Translations under genes and position numbers: made by a program
Assembly (NCBI GenBank): GCA_003526375.1
Contig: DPDG01000061.1
Location: 1-64,000, forward strand
Direction of reading: 5' to 3'
DNA from: Lentisphaeria bacterium
GTDB taxonomy: Bacteria; Verrucomicrobiota; Lentisphaeria; Victivallales; UBA1829
DNA length: 64,000 bases
In this document: one piece after another, positions 27,201 to 34,703 of the stretch
Layout: every line of letters begins with the position of its first letter
Position numbering within the stretch: the stretch's first letter is position 1
The notes under the pieces: model-generated
Told to the model about the DNA's origin: nothing
What the model saw: only the letters and a program-made list of their open reading frames with translations
Database searches by the model: none

Positions 27201-30130
27201 CGATTGCCGGTGTTGGCACGGCTGCGCTTACGGGACAGATCTCGCTTGCAGACAATGCGGATCTCTTTGTCGAATCCACACTCAATGTGGAGAAAGATGG
27301 AGTAATCTTTGCCGGCGGGAAATCCAGTTCCGCCGCAGTCAGCGTTGAAGCAGGGAGCATATTGAACCTGAATGAAGGTTCCTCTCTTGCATTGACGGAT
27401 GGAAGCCATCTCATCAATAAGGGAGCCGTCAATGTAAATGGCGGGACCGTTACCCTGCAAAGCAACGGTTATATCAGAAACATGGGGACATCCACGACTT
27501 TCAACGGCGGTCAGTTCAATATTGAAACAGATGCACTGATCGACGGCGGATTCGTATTCTTCACGAAAACCACCGGCATCAAGATCAAAGATGCAACCGT
27601 TACATTTGCAGCGGGTGTGCTGGGTTTCGGCAATGTCACAATGACCGGCGAAGGTAATGCGACAGCCAGGATCGAAGGCGTCTGGAACGGAGCTACCCAG
27701 ACTCAGTACGCCCAGGATGTGATTGAGATTGCAGATGATTTTGCAATTGATAATTTCGCATTCGAGGCAATCAATGACAGCACTGTCGTCAATCCGCCCG
27801 ACAGGGAAACTGTAATTGAAGTCAGTGCTGCACTCGCCATGAGCGGAAACTTCTCCGTCAAAGCGGATGTCCTGCATGTCTTCAATACGGCAAACCTCAC
27901 GGTAAGCCTGGACAATGATACCGCGACAGATGAGTTCCTGTTCCAGATCGGCAGGTATGAAGGTTTTGCAGATACTCCCGGACAGCTCGGACAGCGTATT
28001 GCGATCACCGTGACACAGGACCCGGCAAAGGATATCGTTTATTCCTACAAACTTGCGGAAAAGGCGGATAATCTCAAGGCGGATTACTTCACGGTCAATA
28101 CGCCGGATTACAAGGTCGTGGAAAAAGATGGAGCTTTCTATCTTAACTATGCCGTCAGTCCGGAACTGAACCTGTCGGTGAACGACCAGTCCGGGGCAAA
28201 GGGCGATTACACTTACACAGGAAGTATCGGCACCGCGAAACAGGAAGGCTTTACCTACAGTGTCTCTTGCACAGTCGGCGAAGATGTCTTCAGCGTTGAA
28301 GTCGATGCTGACGGAAACTTCTCCGTTGATCTTGTCCCGGCAGCCGCCAGGTTCGGAAATGTTACATTCACCGCGACAGTGACCGACCCCGCCGGCAATG
28401 AGACATCACAGAATATGGATAAGCTGATTTCCGACGTCACCGATCCTGTTCTCGGCGCAAGCCTTGATGCTGTTGTCGAAGACAGAAATGTTACGATCAA
28501 CTGGGATGCTGCGACGGACAATGTCGCGGTTGCAGGCTATAAGCTCACGGTCGGCAGTGAAGTTTACGAGCTCGCGGCGGATCAGGTCAGCTTTACGCTG
28601 GAAGGTCTTGCCTACGGTTCCTATGAATACACTCTTGAAGCATTCGATGCGGCAGGCAATTCTGTTGCCGGACTTGCACAGAACTTCGTGATCAGCCTTG
28701 AATTGAACCTGACGGTCAGCGACCAGTCCGGCGCCATGGATGATTACAGCTTCACGGGCAGTGTCGGAGCAATGGAAGCGGGGTATACCTATACCGTAGG
28801 TTATACAGTCGGCGAAGATGTTTTCAGCGTTGAAGTCGATGCTGACGGAAACTTCTCCATTGTCCTTGACCCGGCAGCCGCCAGATTCGGTGAATTCACT
28901 GTCAATGCCGCAATTACCAATGCGGCGGGTGAAATTGTAAGTTCCGGCAGTGTGGTCAAGGCTGTTTCCGATGTGACCAATCCTGTTCTCGGCGCAAGTC
29001 TTGATGCTGCTGTTGAAAACAGAAACGTTACGATCAACTGGGATGCTGCGACGGACAATGTCGCGGTCGCAGGCTACAGGCTCACGGTCGGCAGTGAAGT
29101 TTACGAGCTCGCGGCGGATCAGGTCAGCTTTACGCTGGAAGGCCTCAAGGTCGGTTCCTATGAATACACCCTTGAAGCATTCGATGCGGCAGGCAATTCT
29201 GTTGCCGGCACAACCCGGAACTTCGTAGTCGAATCCGGTTCCTCTGCAAAGCAGGACCTCGACAATAACAACATCAGTGATATCATCCTGAGTCATGATG
29301 CCGGATTTGCAGGTGCATGGCTGATTGAGAACGACCAGCCTGCATGGGGCAATCTGAGCACGCTTACCGGTGACTGGAAAGTCTTCGGAACAGGAATGAC
29401 CGATGCGGCGAAGCCGAACTATGACGTCTATCTCTATGATGCGGTGAACAACAATGTCGGCGCATGGGTGATTTCCAATGTTGACAAAGGAATCGCAGTC
29501 AAAGAGTATCAGACCATTGCGAACCTGAACGATGACACCAGACTGCTTGCTCTCGGCGACTTCAACGGCGACGGAGAGACAGATCTTCTCGTCCAGTCGA
29601 TCGAATCCGGCAATCTTGGTTACATCAAGGACGGTGCATGGAATGAGTTCAAGGCGGATGGCCTCGGCGCCAACTGGAGTGTTGCCGGAGTCGGCGACAT
29701 GAACGGCGACGGTATCGACGACCTCGTTCTCCATGACAGTCAGGACGGCAACTCCGGAGTATGGCTCCTCGGCGGCGAACAGCCGGTCTGGGCTGATCTG
29801 GACAAGCTTTCCGACAGTCAGAGTATCCTCGGCACCGGCGACTTCAACGGCGATGGAATTGACGATGTTCTCATCTATAATTCCAGCGACAGGACAGTCG
29901 GCGCATGGCTCGCGAAGGACGGCAGTATCTCCAGTTGGATGAACCTCGGACAAGTTGAAGAGGGCGCTTCCGTTGAAGGAATTGCCGATTTCAACGGTGA
30001 CGGAATTGCGGATCTTCAGATTCGCACAGACGCCGGTGATATCGGAGCATTGCTTGTCAATGGCGAAAACGACATGACATGGAAATACTACCAGTCTGTC
30101 GGCAGCGAGTGGACCTCGAAGCTTGCCTGA
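21287..30130 (+). CDS. Giant beta-helix adhesin-like protein, likely type I secreted
   Basis: A 2947-residue protein with no signal peptide. Residues about 60-350 are parallel beta-helix repeats (VAILNNTFDTG, LTISHNTILSG, ISGNTITL-like coils). Residues about 350-2290 continue as Gly/Asn/Asp-rich strands like autotransporter passengers. Residues about 2293-2650 are two near-identical 179-residue units, each an Ig-like plus a fibronectin-like module (DVTDPVLGASLDA, NVTINWDAATDNVAVAGY). Residues about 2655-2947 hold five calcium-type loops (DFNGDG and variants) of FG-GAP/VCBS type, ending in YYQSVGSEWTSKLA. The composition is acidic with almost no Cys. Its C-terminal module is shared with the next gene, and an ABC/HlyD exporter lies 13.5 kb downstream. 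It is probably a surface fibre or adhesin; the role is inferred. Confidence 0.85.
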   Translation: MSDVKYFVGTEEAWKALGKAVQDTYAKRVDNIGDAVTEAAADVKIAADTIVTFDVSSNLNADGSKFEGIATIAGIAGSVVVKEFDQDVTLNCGIKIAQSNVTVDGFDFGVNGGTIPAGNAAAVIYVQGAGIENVAILNNTFDTGDSYETAGAGDIIRVEAAKDLTISHNTILSGTHHGMNLNDLSGICDITDNTLSGLERSGIQFAKGATGTVNVSGNTITLEKDPVSSRVDQDDAAIVFGGDRPYGAGGAQFNVTDNTLTVSGTGMSGDGINGIVFGGKTAGVDTQLGNLAIENNTIDFSNGANSVRIDTADTTVDMAKNDLTVNGADATFEEIAGSISNPTPGNNGGVIVSYVDGTGERNNATIGADNPASERSILVDAELFYNRAPGEVVVVDGVTYTVGNNLVGTIEAAFDKFSAGSAAGTILINGEYDGFDFGAVTNTNLISIKALKPGSATINGTFQFDNAFLFNIEGLIFNAAAGEYGMVIGSDCSNSSIKNNIFNGNGLHVITGNVGVFGNTFNGGADTVGIKVDAGADIAAGGSDTAKYPGNVINNGIDAADGTFTNNTISGAEVVLGTELKNNTISGDLTVTGGVPGKDTISGNKITGSVVTDEFADDDARKDFTGANNGAALVDKDIAGEVIVDKQYEGMETGATVIVDGRKGVIGTTVFAGLDDVTGPATIQVKDIDAAEVTELGGGNTYVFGQSVKFGDIELTGGATVKGDVEFAGSISGAFTLTIADESKITLGGMIDSEVTINFGADCILAVSGDLFIVGDNANTVLASLLTASQVSGSGTIWVQGLTGGNTVVGDVKVNKVTEDMLADLANGKLETTAGSMIQKLVHGTVGSDVVFDLNKVGNDTSVSDIYAGDIAFNNNDLDVTLSGGKAFLRGSYTGIDHLEITNRGRLYGSLETESVSFEAVSATIANEAKGTLVADVETTGDMTVTNSGVISGDYSAASLMFGNTGSMKDVDLTTTAGTLSFTNTGTWTDGSITSTGNVTLFNDGVISGVDIDAARKDVTFHSEPGTQGNYQEMVVKADSLYLGGANFELVNGSDLARTGGAADHSGMIFFGDKVADTALNQVLSNGFKQELTIADTTAVGSVRLGFWQNPAESNADDEAKFILNLKGGTTLAGYANAIDFNNSSPVGSTVPDITVDLEINQDAGAAINGNVVNRFGALTSGTGLNVSGNITARDEIAVADDLIATGDITASGAITAGGDLTANIVTIEGEKAVLAVGGDRMDVAQFVLGADAEIKAANVDITEPLNIANKIAGIEAKSVYYTTGDIDDFDNIATTGRIVAVAGSIIAENIEAATGTVSASADITVEKKLSGGRIEAANVEADVITTVKDDALKADGKIEITGNLTVGTSVDAEGAILVGGGIDGTEAAIHSDDYIDVVGVITAKNLSADGADENGFAIDAGNITATESITAVNGKVHSDNNIATGENAVINAQSLIADDSMTVGKVTVAEDGTVQAGADIIATEITQAGTVRAMNGKLDVGINRKPVVHDPSTWYFVGGKINAAGEVVANGTIRAGDVTAESVRSYHGDLLIGTMTTEFTGNDIVTTGATVDAAGNLVGGNVEASGSIMVGSIGNAEHYAGAVIAHGTDATDPESGRLHAQGDVFAASVMAEKDLTIDGDVTMYRKDEVNAGNISSRTGKVTIGNVHMAGSITAEGDIEIGDLTEITGALVSNTGAVNVASLGNVGGNHDALDARQEGFAIWAMDTDQNSGLGFKEGAVINGHIGLGYGADTFSLVNGPTVNGNVYLGGVEDVNAFDTLLVGDDSAFTGDFDLSRSESADAYGNLRIEGGALNLNGGRIFDEDVRETALALNVGTLSNANVEKIDAVIVEGSEVTLENTRIYDVAESFDEDGNKLADWLGDGALKMNAGTTLNLTGGSIAFFNTADLGGEGSVINVEASRLDINSALDGDFLAEGEAINISNAGKLNLTAATADSEIAGTIAVTGRDSSLSIAGVGTAALTGQISLADNADLFVESTLNVEKDGVIFAGGKSSSAAVSVEAGSILNLNEGSSLALTDGSHLINKGAVNVNGGTVTLQSNGYIRNMGTSTTFNGGQFNIETDALIDGGFVFFTKTTGIKIKDATVTFAAGVLGFGNVTMTGEGNATARIEGVWNGATQTQYAQDVIEIADDFAIDNFAFEAINDSTVVNPPDRETVIEVSAALAMSGNFSVKADVLHVFNTANLTVSLDNDTATDEFLFQIGRYEGFADTPGQLGQRIAITVTQDPAKDIVYSYKLAEKADNLKADYFTVNTPDYKVVEKDGAFYLNYAVSPELNLSVNDQSGAKGDYTYTGSIGTAKQEGFTYSVSCTVGEDVFSVEVDADGNFSVDLVPAAARFGNVTFTATVTDPAGNETSQNMDKLISDVTDPVLGASLDAVVEDRNVTINWDAATDNVAVAGYKLTVGSEVYELAADQVSFTLEGLAYGSYEYTLEAFDAAGNSVAGLAQNFVISLELNLTVSDQSGAMDDYSFTGSVGAMEAGYTYTVGYTVGEDVFSVEVDADGNFSIVLDPAAARFGEFTVNAAITNAAGEIVSSGSVVKAVSDVTNPVLGASLDAAVENRNVTINWDAATDNVAVAGYRLTVGSEVYELAADQVSFTLEGLKVGSYEYTLEAFDAAGNSVAGTTRNFVVESGSSAKQDLDNNNISDIILSHDAGFAGAWLIENDQPAWGNLSTLTGDWKVFGTGMTDAAKPNYDVYLYDAVNNNVGAWVISNVDKGIAVKEYQTIANLNDDTRLLALGDFNGDGETDLLVQSIESGNLGYIKDGAWNEFKADGLGANWSVAGVGDMNGDGIDDLVLHDSQDGNSGVWLLGGEQPVWADLDKLSDSQSILGTGDFNGDGIDDVLIYNSSDRTVGAWLAKDGSISSWMNLGQVEEGASVEGIADFNGDGIADLQIRTDAGDIGALLVNGENDMTWKYYQSVGSEWTSKLA
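28163..29236 (+). repeat. Two tandem 537 bp units inside the giant gene
   Basis: Units at 28163-28699 and 28700-29236 (179 codons each) are highly similar at DNA level, with near-identical blocks such as the stretches beginning at 28445 and 28982. They encode Ig-like plus fibronectin-like modules and could expand or contract by recombination. Confidence 0.85.
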
Positions 30131-30144
30131 TCGACTGCGGGAAT

Positions 30145-30231
30145 GAAACAGCGGCGGAATTTTCACCCGCCGCTGTTTCCGGACATTACATTTTTCGGAT
30201 GCCGGTCCCACCCCTGCATCCGGAATTTTTG
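30145..30231 (+). terminator. Tandem hairpins after the giant gene
   Basis: The first hairpin is a perfect 13 bp stem (GAAACAGCGGCGG, 30145-30157, with its complement at 30167-30179). The second has a 7 bp perfect stem (CGGATGC/GCATCCG, 30196-30222), extended by weaker pairs, and is followed by GAATTTTTG. Together they form a convincing intrinsic terminator beginning 15 bases after the stop. Confidence 0.8.
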
Positions 30232-30384
30232 TTTCCAGTGAAAATAAGTTATGTTGATTCAAAAGTATATTGCTGATCTCCGCCGGACAGGCAATTACGG
30301 CAGCCAGAGAGATTCCGGGGTCCAAAGAAAGCATAAAATAAGGTTTTTTTCTCTTATCCGTCTTTAATCCTGAGAAAAATACAC

Positions 30385-30390
30385 TATAAT
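30385..30390 (+). promoter_or_regulatory. Possible -10 element of the peptidase-bearing giant
   Basis: A perfect TATAAT 66 bases before the chosen start, downstream of the terminator. The matching -35 (CTTTAA at 30362-30367, 17 bp spacer) is poor, so an activator may be needed. Confidence 0.4.
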
Positions 30391-30456
30391 ATATATCCGG
30401 GAGGAACTGGAGCCGGGAGTCAAAGTTAAATGTCAAAAAAGCGGAGGAAACAGAAT

Positions 30457-33400
30457 ATGGGCAGCCAAATACTTCAAGAGGTGGAATTTCGGGAAGATTC
30501 AGAGAGAGTTCTTCAGACTGTTGCATTGCAGGAACCGGTATCTCTGCGGGGCAGAATCGACGGGAATTACAATACAACTCAGAAATCAACGACCGATGTC
30601 ACCGTCGGAAGCGGGACAACCGTCAACGCTTCCTCTCCCGGCGCGCTGCAGCTTCTCGCAGACAGGCTTACCGTGACGATCGAGGGCGGCTCCCTGAACA
30701 GCAGCGGCATCCGGAATGCAGCCATTCTTTTCGGCGATGACGCATACTGGACGGATTTCTACAACTACGGGTCTCATTATGACGGCACCGTGACATTTAC
30801 GGGTGCCAATGCGTCTTTGAGCTCCACTGTCTCGAACTGCATCAATGCCGCCGGAATCGTGGGGAAAAACCTGACGGTCAACTTCTCCGGCGCGGCATCC
30901 GGTTCCGGCGGAATCACTTTCAAAGCCTCCAACGGAACGGGGCGCGGCAACTTCGCTTCGGGAATTACAGCCGATGAAAATCTGACGGTCAACGGGATCT
31001 TCGGAGGCAGAATCGACAGCTCACTCAATCTGGCGGGCATCGCCAGTTTTGCAACGGTCTACGGACTTCAGGCGAAAAAGAATCTGACGGTCACGGAAGA
31101 AATAAAGGGCGTCATCAGCGCCGTTGCAAGCAATGCGTCTTCCTCCACGGCATACGGTGTTTATGCCGGCGGGACATTGAGCGGGCATTTCGGCGGAACC
31201 GTCATTGCATCCGCACAGAACAATGCTTACGGGCTCTATGGCTCCTCCCTGGACATCAAAGTCAGCGGCACGGTCTTTGCCGGGAAATCGGACAGTGCCA
31301 CGACAGCGGCTTCCCTGACGGAAAAACTGAACAATTTCAACGCCAATAAAAATGAACTCCTTCAACTGTCCGCCGGGCAGAATGCGATTTACGGCAAAGG
31401 CAGTGTGACGGTGAGTTCCGGCGCTCTGATTGCGGGAAACATCAATCTTACTTCGGGTTCCAGCAATCTGACGATCTCCAGCGGCGCCCGGATTTACGGC
31501 AATGTCACCGGTTACGGAAATGTCGCGTTGAAGTTCAATATCGGGACACTTTTGGATACTCCGGTCATCTCGACCACGGCGGCGGGGATCTTCGGCAGCA
31601 GCTCCACAGCCTATGCGCTGAGTTTGAATAATGCTCAAAGCGGAACTTATCTTCTGGTCAGCGGAGCCGCGGCGGACAGTCTCGGCGGAAAGATTTTCAC
31701 CGTTACACTGCAGAATCAGAGCGCCAATCTTGCCGTAGGGAGCAGTTACCAGTTTACAAACGGCGTATCCGCGGCGCTTTCCATTGTCAACAATACATTG
31801 CAGCTGGTTGTCAGCGGAAAGGAAGGCGGTGGCGGAGGAGGCGATGACGACGATACGACTTCTCCGGTATTGAACGGGCTCCCCGGTGCCAACACGTCAA
31901 GAAACAATGTCATTGTCTCATGGAATCCGGCATCCGATGATACGGGAGTGGCGGGATATTATTTCCGCTACGGGACTTCCAGCGCATTGAGCGGCAACGG
32001 CATTACGGTCAGCGACACCGGCTATCTGCTGGAGAACATGAGCAATGGAACTTATTATTATCAGATCTGCGCCTTCGACGCCGCCGGAAATATGTCGGAC
32101 TGGAGCGCCGCGCAGACTTTCACGGTGGATTACGACCCCCGTTCCAAGGTCGCCTACGATGTTCCGGAGGCGGAATACATGTATGGATGCCTGGCAACGG
32201 CGGTCGGTATGATGCTCGGATATTATGACCGGTACGGATATATGGGATATGATGTGTCCAATGTGATCAATGGCACCGTCGAGAAGAATTCACGGGGGCT
32301 GGACGGCAATAAATACAATATGAACGCGTTTGACACCGTCATGGGGTCTGCCATCGCATCCCGGGAACATGTCTCGCATTTTTATGAAACAACCCCGGAA
32401 GCGGAACTGCCCTATACCTATGTGGGGGATTCCATCACGTTGAACACGGCGGAATGGAACTGTATCGCCGACTACCTCGGAACCAACCAGTACTGGCGCT
32501 ACAACGGCGATCTGTCCACTTCCTTCTACCCGGATTCCACCCTGGCAAGCATCAAAGATGCCAACTGGGAGGAGACGATCACTTCCGGCAGCACCAGCAA
32601 AACGATTCCCCCGAAATATATTGATGTGAAATACGGGCTGGAACTCTATCTGGAACAGGCGGGTTATCAGTTGGATCAGGTGAAAACCGCATCCCATACA
32701 ACGGACAATGCCGGGGGAACATTCACTTTTGAAGACTATAAGGCGGAAATCGATGCGGGACGCGTCGTCATCATCGGAATTACGGAACATGCCATGGTCG
32801 GTTACGGTTATGACGATGCAACCAGGGAAATCATTCTGGATGACACCTATGACCATGACTGCCGGATGAAATGGGGCGGAACCTATTATTACAGCGGAGA
32901 AGAGCGGCAGCTGGAAGATATCATGACCGTTGTGTTTGATACGACAGGTCTGAGCCAGGCTGCTGTTCCCGTGAACCATGACCTCAACGGGGACAGCCGC
33001 AGCGACATCCTGATGGCGAATTCCTCCGGATATGCCGGAACATGGTTCGTTCAGGACGATGCTCCCGTCTGGGGGAATCTGAGCACGTTAAGCGGTTCCT
33101 GGGAGATCCTCGGCACGGGCAACGCCACGGTTGACGGTTTTTCGGATGTGTATCTGTATGATTCCGCCGGACACAATGTCGGCGCATGGGTTGTCGGAGC
33201 GGACGGGCAGGTTCAAGGCTGGGAAGGAATCGCCAATTTCGATTCAGCCACGCAGGTTCTCGGGCTCGGCGACTTCAACGGCGACGGGATTTCCGACCTT
33301 CTGCTCAGGAATCTCAACGGCGCTGTGGGCGGGTATTATACCGACGGCTATGAATGGACCTTTTTCCAGAGTCTTGGGAATGAGTGGAATATCGCGGGAA

Positions 33401-33843
33401 TCGGCGACCTGAACGGCGACGGAATCGATGATATTGTCTTACAGCATGAAGCCGGTTTCTCCGGAACATGGCTCGTCAAAGAGAACGGAACCGTATCCTG
33501 GGCAAATCTGGATACGCTGGACAATGGTTTCAAGATTGCCGGGACGGGTGATTTCAACGGCGACGGAGTCGATGATGTGCTTCTGCAGAAAGGCAATTAT
33601 TACGGTGCATGGATCGTGAAAGACGGTTCCGTCAGCAGTTGGATGGGGCTTGGAACGGCAGAGGACGGGAATGTTCTCGAACAGATCGGCGACTTCAACG
33701 GCGACGGAGTCGATGACCTTCGCGTCAGGACTGCGGCAGGCGATCTCGGAGCCCTGTGTGTCATGGGAACGGACAAGCTGGAATGGAATTATTACGGCAG
33801 TGTCGGAAGCGAGTGGAAGACGTCTCTCGCGGCGACGGTGTAA
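30457..33843 (+). CDS. Beta-helix protein with papain/C39-like peptidase domain, likely type I secreted
   Basis: A 1128-residue protein with no signal peptide. ATG 30457 has GGAGG 9 bases upstream; an in-frame ATG at 30430 with GGGAG is a real alternative (MSKKRRKQN extension). Residues about 40-460 are beta-helix-like and Ser/Thr/Gly-rich. Residues about 475-560 form a fibronectin-like module (NVIVSWNPASDDTGVAGYYF). Residues about 565-830 look like a cysteine peptidase: Cys578 in YGCLATAVGMMLGYYD, His778 in GITEHAMVGYGYD, and an acidic DDTYDHD segment after it. The C-terminal 300 residues repeat the five calcium-type loops of the preceding giant and end in YYGSVGSEWKTSLAATV. The peptidase may process itself, its partner or host protein; which one is unknown. 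Confidence 0.85.
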   Translation: MGSQILQEVEFREDSERVLQTVALQEPVSLRGRIDGNYNTTQKSTTDVTVGSGTTVNASSPGALQLLADRLTVTIEGGSLNSSGIRNAAILFGDDAYWTDFYNYGSHYDGTVTFTGANASLSSTVSNCINAAGIVGKNLTVNFSGAASGSGGITFKASNGTGRGNFASGITADENLTVNGIFGGRIDSSLNLAGIASFATVYGLQAKKNLTVTEEIKGVISAVASNASSSTAYGVYAGGTLSGHFGGTVIASAQNNAYGLYGSSLDIKVSGTVFAGKSDSATTAASLTEKLNNFNANKNELLQLSAGQNAIYGKGSVTVSSGALIAGNINLTSGSSNLTISSGARIYGNVTGYGNVALKFNIGTLLDTPVISTTAAGIFGSSSTAYALSLNNAQSGTYLLVSGAAADSLGGKIFTVTLQNQSANLAVGSSYQFTNGVSAALSIVNNTLQLVVSGKEGGGGGGDDDDTTSPVLNGLPGANTSRNNVIVSWNPASDDTGVAGYYFRYGTSSALSGNGITVSDTGYLLENMSNGTYYYQICAFDAAGNMSDWSAAQTFTVDYDPRSKVAYDVPEAEYMYGCLATAVGMMLGYYDRYGYMGYDVSNVINGTVEKNSRGLDGNKYNMNAFDTVMGSAIASREHVSHFYETTPEAELPYTYVGDSITLNTAEWNCIADYLGTNQYWRYNGDLSTSFYPDSTLASIKDANWEETITSGSTSKTIPPKYIDVKYGLELYLEQAGYQLDQVKTASHTTDNAGGTFTFEDYKAEIDAGRVVIIGITEHAMVGYGYDDATREIILDDTYDHDCRMKWGGTYYYSGEERQLEDIMTVVFDTTGLSQAAVPVNHDLNGDSRSDILMANSSGYAGTWFVQDDAPVWGNLSTLSGSWEILGTGNATVDGFSDVYLYDSAGHNVGAWVVGADGQVQGWEGIANFDSATQVLGLGDFNGDGISDLLLRNLNGAVGGYYTDGYEWTFFQSLGNEWNIAGIGDLNGDGIDDIVLQHEAGFSGTWLVKENGTVSWANLDTLDNGFKIAGTGDFNGDGVDDVLLQKGNYYGAWIVKDGSVSSWMGLGTAEDGNVLEQIGDFNGDGVDDLRVRTAAGDLGALCVMGTDKLEWNYYGSVGSEWKTSLAATV

Positions 33844-33860
33844 GGAGACAGAAAGCTGGA

Positions 33861-34703
33861 ATGGCAAGAAAAGAAACATGGGGCGAACTGCTGAATTTTT
33901 CAAGTCCCTGGAGGAAACTTTGGGCGAACCGTTATTTTGTTCAGCAGATCACCCTGCGCAATATACAGACGAAGTTCAAAGGCAGTTTTCTCGGAGCCGT
34001 ATGGCTGCTGGTCTTTCCGCTGCTGATGCTGACGATTTATTCGTTTGTCTTCTGTGTCGTATTCAAAACACGCTGGGGTGCGGTTGCCGGGCAGCAGGAT
34101 TCGAAAATGATGTTTGCGCTGATGCTCTTCTGCGGGATGGCGGTTTATAACATTTTTTCGGAAAGCGTGGGCGGCGGAGTCAGTTCCATCACGGACAGAG
34201 TGAATTACGTCAAGAAAATCATTACTCCGCTGGAGCTGCTGCCGCTGACTTCGGTCGGCTCGGCTCTGATTGTCAGCCTGTTGTGGTTTGCAATTCTCGC
34301 CGTCGGAGTTCTGCTGGTTTACGGCTTTCTGCCGTGGACCGTGATCTGTCTGCCGCTGCTGCTGATTCCGGTGACTTTATTTTCTGCGGGATGCGCCTGG
34401 TTCGTGGCGTCTCTGGGGGTTTACATCCGGGACTTCGGGCAGCTTGTCCCGATTCTGCTTCAGGTGCTTTTCTTCCTGACGCCGATCTTTTATTCCCAGG
34501 ATATGCTTCCTGAACCTTACCGCAGCATCATGGCCTACAACCCTCTGGCAGTCCTTGTGCAGCACGGGCGCATGATTTTCCTGTATGGGAAACTGCCGCC
34601 GTTCCACGAAGTGTTCTGGATGTATCTGTGCTCTTTTGCCGTCTTTGAACTGGGGTATCTCTGGTTCATGAAAACGAAACGGGGATTTGCCGATGTTATC
34701 TGA
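33861..34703 (+). CDS. ABC-2 type polysaccharide export permease (Wzm-like)
   Basis: A 280-residue membrane protein with about six transmembrane segments (for example GAVWLLVFPLLMLTIYSFVFCVVF, ALIVSLLWFAILAVGVLLVYGFL). The ATG at 33861 gives the normal family length, about 260-280 residues. It starts 17 bases after the peptidase-bearing giant and overlaps the ATPase gene by 11 bases. By family it forms the channel that moves undecaprenyl-linked O-antigen or capsule chains across the inner membrane. The close coupling to the giant gene is unusual and suggests joint expression of protein and glycan. Confidence 0.9.
   Translation: MARKETWGELLNFSSPWRKLWANRYFVQQITLRNIQTKFKGSFLGAVWLLVFPLLMLTIYSFVFCVVFKTRWGAVAGQQDSKMMFALMLFCGMAVYNIFSESVGGGVSSITDRVNYVKKIITPLELLPLTSVGSALIVSLLWFAILAVGVLLVYGFLPWTVICLPLLLIPVTLFSAGCAWFVASLGVYIRDFGQLVPILLQVLFFLTPIFYSQDMLPEPYRSIMAYNPLAVLVQHGRMIFLYGKLPPFHEVFWMYLCSFAVFELGYLWFMKTKRGFADVI

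Noticed and set aside
21287..30130. Classical autotransporter (type V) for the giant protein
   Set aside because: There is no Sec signal peptide and no C-terminal outer-membrane barrel; the end is a soluble calcium-loop module.
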